Positions 53,101-64,000 of a DNA stretch of 64,000 nucleotides are shown here, in pieces. The stretch spans positions 6,422,876 through 6,486,875 of the forward strand of contig NC_037647.1 in the NCBI RefSeq assembly GCF_003254395.2, in the 5' to 3' direction. Position 1 is the stretch's first letter, and the number at the start of each line of letters is the position of its first letter. Source of the DNA: Apis mellifera (Eukaryota > Arthropoda > Insecta > Hymenoptera > Apidae). Below the pieces are notes generated by a model, which had not been told where the DNA came from, did no database searches, and was given only the letters and a program-made list of their open reading frames with translations. Position numbers and translations under genes: made by a program.

Positions 53101-54626
53101 ATCAGTGCGTTATTTCGAATTAGATGAAACGGAAAGAGTAAACGTAACAAAAACATTTACTGATATGAAACAAATGGAAAAACAGAACGAGAGGGAAGCA
53201 TTCCAGATGGCTAGAAAATTAAGTAAGTTATTAAAATATGATTTTTTTATTTTATTAAATATTAAAAAAAATATGATTTAAAAAATAATCTTACAGGTAA
53301 TGAAGATTTAATGGAAGAAAGAACAAGATGGAAACCTTTAATTCCAATTGATTTACCACCACCTTTAGTAGAACCTGGAAAAGATAGCAGAGAAAAAGAT
53401 ATTCAATATGCTCGAGAAAAAGGAATATTACAGGCATTATATTTTAATCGAAGCATGTATGTATATACATTATATATGTATATATATACATTAGATTTTT
53501 TTTTATTAAAATTAAATTTAATTATGCACGTTGATACACACAAATATAATTGTTAAAAATAATTATTTGTGTAAGACTTAAAATAATTATTGTAATAAAC
53601 ATGCCATATTAAGAGAATAAGAACTTTGAACCATTAGATAGTTTAATGTATGAACTATATGAACTATAACTCACTCATACAAGTTCTACAAAATATATTC
53701 AAAAAAATATCTTATTATAAATTGATTAAGCAAAGTATTTTATTTTATTTTATGTATAAATATTTTTAATTTTTAGGATTCCAGATTCTGCAGCAGAGCC
53801 TGATGAAGAACGACATCATGTATATAACGAACCTAAAATCATTCCTCTGGATGATCTCACAGGAAATAAAGAAAGTGAGAAAGATTTTACATCTATGCCA
53901 TGGCCAGAACCAAAACCTCAATTGCAACCTCAAACACCGGCAGTTTCGAACTTTCATTATCCATCATTTTCTCATAATCAACAACCAGTAATGACACCTA
54001 TGGGTCCTCAAACTTCAATGGGCCCAATGCCTCAAATGTCTCAACAAATGATGGGACCTTCTCATATGGGTCCAATGGGTCCTGAAATGGGTGGTCCAAT
54101 GTCTACTGGAGGAGGAGGAGGAGGAGGAGGATGGAGAACTGGAGATGGAAAAGTTGTTGTACCTGATGGAATGGGAATGAATCCAATGGGAAATATACCA
54201 AATGCATTTCCACCAGGAATGGAAGGTGGTCCAATGGTACCACCTGGAATGATGGGACCACCACCTATGTATAATCAACAACAAGAAAGTTATGGAATAA
54301 TAGGTCCAGAAGATATAGGATTTAATAATATGAATCCAAATAATTTTCAAGGACCTCCTGGTCCATTATATGGTCCTGGACCTAATTTCCAAGGTCCTAG
54401 AGGTGCTGGTCCAATGCATGGTAGAGGTAGAGGTGTTCCTGGACCTGGTTGGTATAGAGGTGGTGGAGGACCTCCTGGAAGAGGTGGATGGAGAGGAGGT
54501 GGTGGTGGATGGAGGGGAAATGGAAAACAACCACCTGTGTGCCGACAATTTTCAAAAAATGGTTATTGTCGAGTCGGTGACAAATGTCAATATTTACATC
54601 CTGGAGTGAATTGTCCACCATTTTGA
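44119..54626 (+). CDS. PNUTS: PNUTS (PPP1R10), PP1 nuclear targeting subunit
   Basis: Exons 44119-44127, 44577-44761, 45086-46977, 52346-52572, 52658-52814, 52908-53222, 53297-53456 and 53777-54626 give 1264 residues. The TFIIS N-terminal (LW) domain spans about 1-150 (PRIDPLSLLKCLSVLL, GGWNLIHMWLTDG, VLASRLVEQWLK). A poly-Gln tract is near 222 and a Ser/Lys-rich region follows, then KFRSTGLEEE near 615, conserved in PNUTS. KILKW and RYFELDETERVNV near 880 form the PP1-docking segment (KSVTW in human). A Gly/Pro/Met-rich tail ends in a CCCH finger (CRQFSKNGYCRVGDKCQYLH). PNUTS tethers PP1 with WDR82 and TOX4 to RNA polymerase II in transcription termination. The 9-bp first coding exon (ATGGGGAAG) is inferred from phase and donor quality. 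Confidence 0.92.
44857..45000 (+). ncRNA. H/ACA-type snoRNA candidate 1 in PNUTS intron
   Basis: It lies about 85 nt before the 45086 acceptor. The 5' hairpin has outer stem GCATAC (44859-44864)/GTATGC (44919-44924) and inner stem ACATAAATATTT (44871-44882)/AAATATTTATGT (44895-44906), a perfect 12 bp. Then comes an H-box-like AGAGTA (44926-44931). The 3' hairpin has lower stem GAACTC (44938-44943)/GAGTTC (44988-44993) and upper stem ACAATTT (44955-44961)/AAATTGT (44969-44975), with a large internal loop GAACCATTGG / ACTCACTGATGA. The tail is ATA AAA, an ACA-box variant. The distance from pocket to ACA (about 19 nt) is longer than the usual 14-16. Confidence 0.55.
45553..45595 (+). repeat. CAG/CAA polyglutamine tract in PNUTS
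   Basis: Mixed CAG and CAA codons encode two His then about thirteen Gln. The interruption by CAA suggests selection for the residue rather than a pure expanding repeat. Confidence 0.9.
47601..47680 (+). other. Possible alternative terminal exon of PNUTS
   Basis: After acceptor gagtttacag the sequence continues the PNUTS frame (phase 1) for 26 codons, RDWLQEKYEQTVYLTHYV.., to TAA. Its use would yield a protein lacking the PP1-docking segment and CCCH finger. Its base composition is less AT-rich than the flanks. No direct evidence of use. Confidence 0.3.
47832..48212 (+). promoter_or_regulatory. Candidate internal promoter and first exon
   Basis: A perfect CCACGTGG E-box palindrome (47832-47839) lies 350 bp before a strong-context start GTCACCATGG (ATG 48190) that opens MDVTNLL and ends in donor TTAG|gtaagg at 48213. 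The next exon is not identified; splicing to 52346 would not keep this frame but would expose the in-frame ATG at 48 further codons' start (52348) for an N-truncated PNUTS. Confidence 0.3.
48294..48392. ncRNA. Nested inverted repeats, structured-RNA candidate
   Basis: Three nested complementary pairs: GAAATCTGGA (48294-48303)/TCCAGATTTC (48383-48392), GCTCAC (48338-48343)/GTGAGC (48374-48379) and TGTTTG (48348-48353)/CAAACA (48360-48365), the last closing a six-base loop. The arrangement could fold on either strand. No known RNA family is recognised. Confidence 0.35.
48880..49165. repeat. GA-rich tract followed by poly-A tract
   Basis: 48884-48990 is dominated by GAGA/GGGA repeats (GAGA-factor-like), and 49085-49165 is A-rich, starting with 26 consecutive A and broken by single G or C. 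The long minus-strand frame here (poly-Phe) is a product of the A run. Confidence 0.9.
49763..50032 (-). other. Unassigned open frame with protein-like composition
   Basis: 89 codons are open from just after an in-frame TAA to a TAA at 49763. The translation is unusually protein-like for this region (HEWRGLKYVEWLIYYVN, then MQLLRETESDPIHECRYKDY, then LSSPPSTPRSAPLRNS), with GC-rich codons. The first in-frame ATG is at 49957. I see no acceptor that would join it in frame and I do not recognise it. It could be an exon of an antisense gene, an old retrocopy, or a GC-rich regulatory block read as protein. The opposite strand is also open for about 50 codons. Confidence 0.3.
53524..53693 (+). ncRNA. 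H/ACA-type snoRNA candidate 2, paralogue of candidate 1
   Basis: It lies in another PNUTS intron, about 85 nt before the 53777 exon. The 5' hairpin has lower stem GCACGTT (53526-53532)/AACATGC (53598-53604) with one C-A mismatch and inner stem ACACAAAT (53538-53545)/ATTTGTGT (53565-53572). The H box is AGAGAA (53612-53617). The 3' hairpin has lower stem AGAACTT (53620-53626)/AAGTTCT (53681-53687) and upper stem ATAGTT (53638-53643)/AACTAT (53662-53667). The internal loop has GAACCATTAG and AACTCACTCAT, then ACA (53688-53690) and AAA. The loop words are shared with candidate 1 while the stems differ in compensating ways. Confidence 0.6.
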
Positions 54627-56437
54627 AATAATTTAAAATAATGAATAATTTGAAAATTTCATAGTAGTGTAATATAAACATTCATTCTATTTGATATGAA
54701 TCAATAGAAATGAATATGATACTACTAAAATCATATTAGACACAAGCTCACATTAGCTAAAAAATTTAATAATGTGCAATCTTTTATTAAATAATGCAAA
54801 GAATTAAGCACATGATATTTACATTTACATTTTCACGAGATTTAAACTATTTAATTTAATATTTGATAATTTTCAATTTATTTGCATCATATAATACGAA
54901 AGATAAATATTATAAAAAGAAAGCATAATAAATTTATTTTTCGTGAAATATACTTGCAGACTTTCAAAGATTGAAAACTGCTTTAAATCTAAAATGACAA
55001 TGAAAGAAAAATAATAGGTTCATCGGCTGCTGGACGGCAAGAGGTTCCTACATATTACTTTTTATTATAATTTCGAATAGATATTTTAGAAAGAATTTGA
55101 AGGAAAAAATACTTTTATTTATTTCCAAAATATATTAAAAATTACGGCACTTCATATAAAATGATATCTCGATTAATATGTCTTCCCTTTACGTTCGCGG
55201 TTTACAAATAGTAGCCACTGCCGAAAGTATGGTTGATGTAATCAAAAAAATAGAATCGTTGCAAGTTTTAATCTTATTGGCATGACGAATAGAGTGATTT
55301 CAAAAGATATGACACTAGTAAGCAGGAAGTGCAAATTCCAATTTAATAAGCATTTGTCTTTCCGATTGCCAGTTGGGTGTTTTATCGCTTTCTACATACT
55401 AATGAATATATGTAATTAAAATGCTGTTAAAATGAATTAAGCGTAATATACAACGGAACATTATAACACCAAAAGTTCAAATAATGATTTAAGTAACTTT
55501 TTATTAAATTAAAATATATTTAATCGTGTATGTAGATTGATTGTAAATATTATAATTGTATCATTTGTATAAAACGTCGCTAGCTCTAATAACAAGAGAC
55601 TGTTTTAGGCTTAAATAATATGTAATAATATAAAAGAAAGCAAGAATTTTTAGTAAAAATGTGTATGATTTGAACTAGTTAAATGCAAAAAGATCTAATA
55701 TTTATAGAGTATATTTTCACGTATAAGTTTGAATATGTGCTCTATGAAATAGATACTGATATATTATTGTATTAAATATTTTTTACGAATTAAGGGTAGT
55801 GGTTATCTTTTGTATATGATTGATCGTTATGTTTGTATATAACATTGATTGTTGTATAAGAGCTGCTTGATGGAATACATGAATCACACCTATTTTCTAA
55901 AATATGCTGCATTATATCAATGCTTCCTTTATGACTTCTTTATATATTTTATTTTTTCCTCGTATTTTTAAATATTACTATTTATCTTTTCAATTTTATA
56001 TAAAGCCATGTTTTTATGTTTATAGTTATCCATTTTATTAATAGTATATAATTTTTTCAAAAGCGTTAACAATTGATGTTTAAATATTAATAATTTTATA
56101 ATCTACATTAATATAATGTATTATATAAAGTTTAATTAAAAAAGAAACATCACAGTTTGAATACTTAATTTATTATGTTTAATTAAATAGAGCAAATGTA
56201 ATATAGTAATATAGTAAATTTATATTGTAATATATATAATTTTAACCAATATTAATTATAACTTTAATATTAATTATTCATAAACATTTAAATATTTTAT
56301 CAAGGTTTATAGTATAAAAATTTAAATAATAATTAAATAACAAATTATATATATATATATATCATATATAATAATATTGTATATATATATAATATATATA
56401 TATGTATATGAATTTATAATTTAATATTTGCTCAAAT
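54627..56437. other. PNUTS 3' UTR and convergent spacer
   Basis: 1.8 kb without a gene. 54627-55900 is less AT-rich than other spacers here and is probably a long PNUTS 3' UTR, with GC-richer islets at 55015-55050 and 55180-55240. 56340-56405 holds a TA microsatellite near the end of TMCO1. Confidence 0.5.
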
Positions 56438-57365
56438 TTATTTAAATTGTTGAGGTGGAGGACCAAAAATACTTCCACTTTGTTTACTTGCAGTTCTAGA
56501 GGGAGCAAATCCAAGCATTTTTTGAATATTCTGCAATCAATAATTATTTAATAATTAAATATTAATAAATATTAATATTAATTATATTAATAAATATTAA
56601 TTATTTAATAATTAAATAAAAATTAAAATAAAACATGAAATAATAAAATTAAAATGAAAACAAAAAAATATGAAAGGTATGAATTTACCTGTCTAATACT
56701 CATAGTACACAATATATATAAAAAAATAAATGAACATTCTGTATAGTCATCTCCTGGAAGATTTCTATGTGATAAACCTTGTATCCAACTAATTGGAACA
56801 AAAGGCAATCTTGCCACAATTCTACCATCAAAAATGCTATTAAACATACTTAAAAGAGCTGTGAATGCAAATCCAATTGCAAACATTGATTTCATTTTTA
56901 CAAGAGATAAATCTCTATTATTATTCTTTAATCTTTCCTCTTCTCGTTCAATTTTTTTTTTCTGTTGTTTATCTAATGAATCTCCATGTGCTTCTTTTCT
57001 TTTCTCCACTAAAATTAATTAAAGACAAAAATTTAATTTATTAAAACTATACCTACTTTTCTTTGTAAATGTTTAAATTTAAAAAATTAATGTTTTTTGA
57101 TATAATTTTTATTAAAAAAACTTACATTTTTTACTTTGTTTTTCTATTTCAGCCTTTAATTTTTGATATTTTTCTGTTCTATAAACCATTAACCACGTTA
57201 AACCTATTAATAATATGAAAATTAATCAAAATAATATAATATGAAAATAGAAAATATAACCTTAAATTTAAAACGACGCACGCATAATATTTAAAATGTA
57301 TTACCTTCTCCTAATAATGCTGTACAGATACTAATAAATACAATTAAAATAGTATCAGCCCACAT
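56438..57365 (-). CDS. TMCO1: TMCO1, ER calcium load-activated channel
   Basis: Four exons, 57305-57365, 57126-57203, 56689-57008 and 56438-56530, give 183 residues, close to human TMCO1. Membrane segment DTILIVFISVCTALLGEG is followed by TWLMVYRTEKYQKLKAEIEKQSKK, a charged coiled coil (QQKKKIEREEERLKNNNRDLS), KMKSMFAIGFAFTALLSMFNSIFDGRIVARLPF, SWIQGLSHRNLPGDD, CSFIFLYILCTMSIRQ, and the tail IQKMLGFAPSRTASKQ..GPPPQ. All match TMCO1 in order. The protein belongs to the Oxa1 superfamily, sits in the ER membrane, takes part in the multipass translocon and was described as a calcium leak protecting against overfilled stores. Confidence 0.95.
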
Positions 57366-58353
57366 GATAACAAAAATAATGTGAATATTCTTTAAATTAT
57401 TCAAATATATATATTTTATGTCTTGAAAATACCATTCCTAACTTAACAAACTTGAACAACTGTGAATAGGAATTAATCTTTAGAATTAATCTTGATTATC
57501 TATTATTACATTAATATTTACTATAAAATATTTATTTTTAAATAACTATTTTTATTTTTAAAAAATTTAAATATTAATATATATTTTAAATATAATAATC
57601 TCTATAATTAAAAAATTAAAAACAATTTTTTTATAAAATTTTTATTTCATAATAAATATTTGTTATATTACTTTATTTTTTTATAGTTTATAATTTTCAT
57701 TTATAATTAGTTTTTTTTTAAAATTATATTAATAAACAATAAACAATAATTTTAATATATAATTGCAAAAAGATACAATATATACATATACTGTGATAAA
57801 ATTACAAATATTTTTTATATGAAATATTTTGATACAAATAATTGATACATGAAAAATCTTAATATTTATATATTTAGTATAATTAAAAAACTATTGATTC
57901 ATCTTATAATTTTTTTACGGACTTTTCTAATTCTATAATTATATAATTTCTTATTAATTATTGATAATTAAAATTGATTAAATAATATCATAATTTGATG
58001 TGATAAGATAAAACTTTTACAATAATTTTTTTGATTCCACATGAGAGGTATTAAACAAAATTTTTGAAAACTAGTTTCTTAAGTTAACTTAAAATACTGA
58101 TATATTTATCCTTGAAAATTATTACATATACTGAAATAAACGTTGCACTTTTTACCGCTAATATTGCATAACAATATGCATCACATAATACTTTTGGTCA
58201 TATAACTAGTAAAAACATTTGTTTATGTTTTTACTGAACACATATGGGTAAATTTATATAGATAAAATAAATTTTAACTTAGAAACTACTATTAAGGTTT
58301 TAAATAATATTTAAAGTTTTTTTCATAAAGTTTATGCTTATAATATATTGTTA
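57366..58353. other. Spacer between DNMT1 3' end and TMCO1 start
   Basis: About 1 kb, AT-rich. DNMT1 ends and TMCO1 begins on the same strand direction (minus), so it contains the DNMT1 3' UTR only if transcription proceeds leftward past 58354, plus the TMCO1 promoter near 57370-57480. No gene seen. Confidence 0.55.
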
Positions 58354-58633
58354 TCAATCATGAAGATCTTCAATTTTTGTTTTTAATATATTGTCATTTT
58401 TTAAACACTTTCTGATCTCGAAACCTAAAGCAGCACCTAATGGTGGTGGAACTGCATTACCAATTTGACGATGTTTATCAAGTATATTTCCATAAAAACG
58501 AAAAGAATCCGGAAAACCTTGTGATCGTGCACATTCTCTCACGCTCACAACTCTAGTTTGTTCCGGATGTAAAACACGACCCTATAAAATAGGTAATAGA
58601 TAACAGAATTAAAATTTTTTATTTATGAATAAA

Positions 58634-58691
<58 letters not shown>

Positions 58692-61600
58692 ATTATTTAC
58701 CTGTTTACCCATAGGTTCAGGATTAGTGATAGTAGTACCAAAAAATCCATCCCATTCTAATCTGCCATATAAACCTGCCCAATGATTATGGCGTTTTCCA
58801 GTATGTGGTAAACACCATGGAATTAAAGTATTATATTGTCTAGCAATTGGATCACACATTTTACCCATACAACAACTACATACACCTCGAAGTGCTCCAG
58901 TAGAACTTTTACCTGCTTTCTTATCATGATACATATATTCTCTATAACACAAATATTTAAATTATTACTTCATTTAATAGTATATTATATTGTAATTATT
59001 ATTTATTATAATATTTATATATATTATATTATATAAGTAGAAATATACATAATTAAATTAATTAACTATTATATATAATTATATATAATATAATATTATA
59101 TGTAATATACAATTATAAATAAAATATATTTACAATTTTTTTGAATATGTTCCATCACTTAAACGGACTGTAATATTCGGTAAATCTCGCCAATCAGATC
59201 CACTTGCAGTTGGAATATGTGCTATTCTTGCTTCAACTAATGGAGCCATATCTTTACAAATATGATCTCTTAATATTGCATCAGGTTCTTTAGGTCTTAC
59301 CTATATAATATAATAAATATATAAATTTATTTAAAGATATTTTAGATACATATAATTTATGATATAATTAATAATTAATGATGTTAATATTAATAGTTAA
59401 CTAAAACTAAAAATAAAAATTATATTAAATAAATTTTTTTACTTTTCTTTGAAAATGTGATATTGGCTCATCACTATAAGCTATTTCTTCATTGTTCCAT
59501 CCATTTCGAATATTAGGTAAATCAGACATCGCATCGCGAACACTGATTGTTCTATACGGTGCTGATTCCGTCCAATCACAATTTGATGAATACTATTAAA
59601 AATAATACAATAATATAATTATCTAATTTATATAGTAAATAATATTAATTTCTATATAAATCTAACAAAGTCTTACTTTTTTATTATCAACAATAACGCT
59701 TAGTTGACATGCTCGCTTGCTAAATACATGAGTTGGTTCAGGATATTTTGGAAGAACTTCTCCAGGTGCAGCAGCTAATATTATTAATCTAAAAGCAAAT
59801 AAATTAAAAATATATAAAAAAAATATGAAATATTAATTTAAAATATTAAATTTTTATAATTCAATATAAATTGAATATGATACCTTCTTCTTGTTTGTGG
59901 AATACCATAATTTCCAGCTTGTAAAATACCAAACGTACATTGATAACCCATTCGTACAAGGCACCTTAATGTTAATTTTAGTACCATACTTCTTTTAAAT
60001 GATACAAAGTTTCTAACATTTTCCATAATAAAGAATTTTGGTCTATAATAATCACAATAAGACAAACATGATACTACTAAAGAATTTTTAAATAGAGAAT
60101 ATTGCCGTGAGTTAAAACGATTCATGCCACTAAAACCTTGGCAAGGTGGACCACCACATAATAATTCTACTTCTCCTTTTTGAGGTAAGCGTTGTCCATT
60201 ATTATCACAAAGATCACCCTAAAAAAATAAAAAGCATTACATATATATTAAATTATTTATTGTCTATTTTTTTTAGCTAAACTTACATTCATAACTTTTC
60301 GTAAAAGTACATTGCAATCTTCACAAAATACTGTTGTATTGGGATTATTGAGTCGATATGCACATGCAGCTGGTTCATCTTTTTCAATTGCCCATTGATT
60401 GTCTACAATACCAGCTTGTCGCAATCCTTCAGATAATCCTACAAACATACAATTTTGATTTAAAAAAATCTTTAATCATTTGCAATTCAATTTTAATATT
60501 GTACTAACCACCACAACCAGCAAAAACATCTAATGTTTTTAACTTTTTTGGCACTTTACAATAATTTATAGGCTTATCAATTATTTTTTTATCACTTGTT
60601 TCTAATTTTTTACTTTTACATTTTGCTTTTCCCTTTCCTTTTCCACTTCCCAACTTCCCAATATTCATAGCATAGTATGGTGGATCAACAAATGTTTTTT
60701 CTGAAGCATTATATGCTTGAGAAAAATAAAAACGATATGGACCAGCAGTAGTCCATTCTTCTACAGATTGATCTAAATTTTCTGAATATACTAAATAACA
60801 TTTTCCAGCTACATCCGAAAACTTAATATCACAAACTAAAATGTTTTTATTTAAAAAAAATATTAATCAATTTATATTAATTTATATAATTTTGTAATGT
60901 TATTTTTTTTATATTTTTACCTTCGTCACTCCAATATACCATATTAAGATCAACTTGTTGCATTAATGTAAGTCCTTTGTGAGTGTTTTCTGGTCGATAC
61001 ATCTTATTTATTTTAATCCATATATCAGATGATGCAACTAATTTATTATTAGTTGTTGCATAAATTGAATTTATATATCCAATGTGAAATGGTTCTGGTG
61101 TATCATAATTTGATCCTTTTACATGATCTGATGATTTTCGATAATATTCAGGGTACATATCTTCATCTACTTTTCCCTTTTTCACTTTTTGAGAAATATG
61201 ATATGTAGATGTATATTTATATTTTATGGCTCCTGGCATTAAAAATACAGCAGAACCAACTTTAAATTCTTCATTCTTATATTTTACTATATTATATGTC
61301 ACTTCTTTGCTATTCTTCTCTTCTTCCCGATCAAAAACTTTTGGTGTATAATAACATTGTAATGTAGTAAAACGTATACAAGCAGGACAAAACCGATGAC
61401 TGATTTCTTTTCTTGGGCATTCAGGATCTAAAGAACAATCCTCAAAACGAGCTGTTTCTGGAATATATTTTTTTTGATAAAAAAATGTTTTTCCATCTTT
61501 ATTTTGTATTTCATCTTCTGGTAATATATCTGCATTTCCTAAAATTAATTGATATTTAACTTATAATAATAATATAAAATATATAACTTATAATAATAAT

Positions 61601-64000
61601 ATAAAACTCCAAAAATAAAAAATATAATTACCCAATTCATTCCAATTTTTTGGATTAGTTTTATAAATAACAGTAGCTTTAGATTTAACTGAAGTAAATG
61701 GAACATTATCACATTCATCAAGTAAGAATAATTCTAAAGAATCTGATGTTTCACCAAGTACAGTGTCACTGCCTCTTCGAAACCAATTAGCATGACACAA
61801 TTTAGCACCATTTTTATCTTCCCACATATAAATAACTTTAGCTATTTGTAATGGTACAGTGGGATCATTTGATTCAATTAAAACATAATCATTAGCTTTT
61901 ATTTCTTCATCAACAACCATAACTGATTTATAAAAAGTTCTCCGACCATCATTTATTATAGATTCTCCCACCCATGTAATTTCTTTCTCTACATGTTTAA
62001 ATTCTTTTAAAATCATTTTTTGAGTAATTTTTGTATTTTCTATTAATGTATCATTAAAATCATCATCTTCTTGATCTGAATCATCAGCTTCCTATAATTA
62101 TTTAAAATTTTTTTAATTATATATTGAATTTTATATTAGAATAAAGATTGGAAATATTTATTAAAATATTTTACTTGTATAGCCATATTTGGACATCTTC
62201 TTTTGTTGCAAGCTTGTTTACTTCTTCCAGATCCACCAAATTTGATCATATCTTTACAAGCTGTACAAACTCCACAATCTGGCTGTTGACAAGTTTCACA
62301 TATCCCACATCTATGTCTTTTTGGTCCCTGTAATGATATATTATATTTATAATATTAAAATGTTGTTTAATATTAATATTTTCATTATTCATATATTTTC
62401 ATTATTCAATTTTATATACCGATATTTCTTTGTCATTATTTGTAGCTATTTGATCAGAGAAAAATGTTTCAAACATATTATTAACTAATTTTGTGGTTGT
62501 AGCTTTTGTCCAAGTTGTTTTTTTATTTTTTTGATCTCTAGATTGCGTTCTGCGTAATGCAATCCTTTTATTTAATGTTACACCTGCAAGAGTCACTAAT
62601 GCTCGCATACATGGACTTGTAATTAACAAAGGATCTTCTGGTCCTGCTGATGCATCAAAGGAAATAACTTGATCACAGATAAATTGTGCATACCGTAATA
62701 AAGAATCTTCTGTAAATCTAGATAATCCTTTTGGTGGAACTATAGTCTAAAAAAATATATTTTAATAGAAGTTAAATTAAAAGTTAAAATATTTTACTTT
62801 CGTTAAATCTTAATAAAAATTCTTACTTGTAATTTATTTAACAAATCTTCATATGTAGGATTGATTTCATCTAATAAAAATTCTATAACTATCTTGCTCA
62901 TGTAAATTTTTTCTTTTACAGAATCCATAAATGGTGAATATACTTCAGCAGGTTCCATCAATATATATTCTGCAAATGCTGTAGTAAATCCTACAAGTGC
63001 CAATTCACCACCATCAAATCCTGACACCCACCATTCATTTATTGGTCCCATGTCTTTTGTAGGCACACCTCCTTCTGGACATGAGTTTTCTTCATAAATA
63101 GGTTTCATATATCCAGAAAAATAAAGTACAATATTTTTTTCTATCAAACCAGTGTCAAAAGAACATAAATGTCCATTTTTATCATAAACGCTATAAAAGA
63201 AAAATAAAATAATATACAATATAATAATAAGAAATTTATTAACTATTTTTTTATTATAAAGAATTCTTACCAAAAATGAGTAATTTTATTTTGTGGCCTT
63301 TCATCACTTTCATGAATTACAATTTCTTCTCCTGTGAATAAAGATAATCTAGGATCTGTTAATGCAATCATTTCTTCTACTGCATTGTTAGGATGACCTG
63401 GATATATTTTTATATCTATACTTGTTAATTTCTGACAACAATATTCACATTTTTGATGAACATTAAAGGGTTTTTGTTGCATTATTTTTGATTCTTCTGT
63501 ATTAATTATATTATTATTTTCAGTTTTATTTTTTTTAAGAATATTACTTTCAGATTCATCACTTGAATCTGATTGCATTTGTTTTAATGTCAAATCAGAT
63601 TTATTATCACATAGTATTTTTTCGTTTTGTGCTAACATAAGAGATTTTGTTTCCAACTCTTCAGCTCCATTACTTTTTCTTTTAACAGATTTTTTAACAG
63701 ATTGCATTTTTTGTTGTGATAATCCATATTTATTTAAATCTCCATTAATTTTACTCAAACCAGATGTGTTTGTACTAATGTATTTTCCATTACGAAGTTT
63801 TTTTCTATCATTATTGCTTTCTTCAAGTATCATAGTATCAATCACTAATGAGAATAAATTAAATTTAACCTTATTATTTAGTTAAATTTTCTTTGAAAAT
63901 ATCATTTGGTTCTTACCTGCGTTTTTATTTTCTTCTATAATGCAATTATTTAAAGATATTTGTTGTTCTTCCGTATCATTTTCAACTTGTATTTGTTTTT
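58354..64000 (-). CDS. Dnmt1: DNA (cytosine-5)-methyltransferase 1, 5' end missing
   Basis: Fifteen exons in transcript order (63917-64000, 63271-63844, 62827-63190, 62420-62746, 62175-62327, 61632-62091, 60921-61538, 60509-60835, 60287-60438, 59884-60218, 59677-59788, 59443-59592, 59134-59300, 58701-58941, 58354-58581) give 1429 visible residues. Domains in order: a disordered N-terminus; RFTS (GPINEWWVSGFDGGE.., RFTEDSLLRYAQF); CXXC finger (CGICETCQQPDCGVC..KFGGSGRSKQACNKRRC); BAH1; BAH2; a short Gly-Lys linker; and the methyltransferase core with FAGCGGLSEG (AdoMet), PPCQGFSGMNR (catalytic Cys), MENVRNF, QTRRR, a full TRD, and GNAVPPPLG. Every catalytic motif is intact. It maintains CpG methylation after replication. 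The PCNA-binding N-terminus lies beyond the window. Confidence 0.97.
58639..58690 (+). repeat. 52-nt poly-A run inside DNMT1 intron
   Basis: Read in the gene's direction this is a poly-T run starting 10 nt after the donor of the penultimate intron (exon edge 58701). It may be the scar of a retroposed tail or a mononucleotide microsatellite; no target-site duplication is evident. Confidence 0.9.

Overview
The window is nuclear DNA from an insect, most likely a bee or close hymenopteran. It is very AT-rich, has many short introns (about 60-500 bp) and long TA microsatellites. It carries a full-length-type DNMT1, a gene lost in Diptera but kept in Hymenoptera. The species cannot be named from sequence alone. 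All gene models below were joined by hand: every exon junction was checked for a GT-AG boundary (one GC-AG) and for reading-frame phase. The protein families were recognised from memory of their motifs, not by a search.

Layout: 123-2699 (+) 3' part of a lebercilin-like (LCA5) ciliary coiled-coil gene; 4575-7784 (+) four-finger C2H2 gene; 9923-11848 (-) hedgehog acyltransferase (rasp/HHAT); 12309-13792 (-) AP endonuclease (APEX1/Rrp1 family); 15018-15544 (+) UPF0449 (C19orf25-like) small coiled-coil protein; 16501-21369 (-) TMEM268 with two homologous alternative last exons; 22520-23881 (+) TTC19; 24928-26367 (-) SLC39A7/Catsup zinc transporter; 26951-38927 (+) KIF14-type kinesin (nebbish), whose 6.9-kb intron holds a two-exon gene of unknown function on the opposite strand (30435-33172); 39375-40808 (-) PYROXD1; 40875-41844 (-) mitochondrial ribosomal protein S18B, only 66 bp from PYROXD1; 44119-54626 (+) PNUTS (PPP1R10) with a 5.4-kb intron full of unexplained sequence and two paralogous H/ACA-like snoRNA candidates in shorter introns; 56438-57365 (-) TMCO1; 58354-64000 (-) DNMT1, 5' end outside the window.

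The genes are mostly unrelated housekeeping functions (DNA methylation and repair, mitochondrial translation and complex III assembly, ER zinc and calcium, cytokinesis, PP1 targeting in transcription termination). Several lie head-to-head (TMEM268/TTC19, SLC39A7/KIF14) or in tight same-strand order (MRPS18B-PYROXD1).

The strongest non-routine observations are: the two H/ACA-like RNAs in PNUTS introns, which share guide-like loops while their stems covary; the duplicated, mutually exclusive-looking last exons of TMEM268, one reached through a GC-AG intron; the nested orphan gene in KIF14; and an unrecognised 89-codon open frame plus a structured-RNA candidate in the large PNUTS intron.
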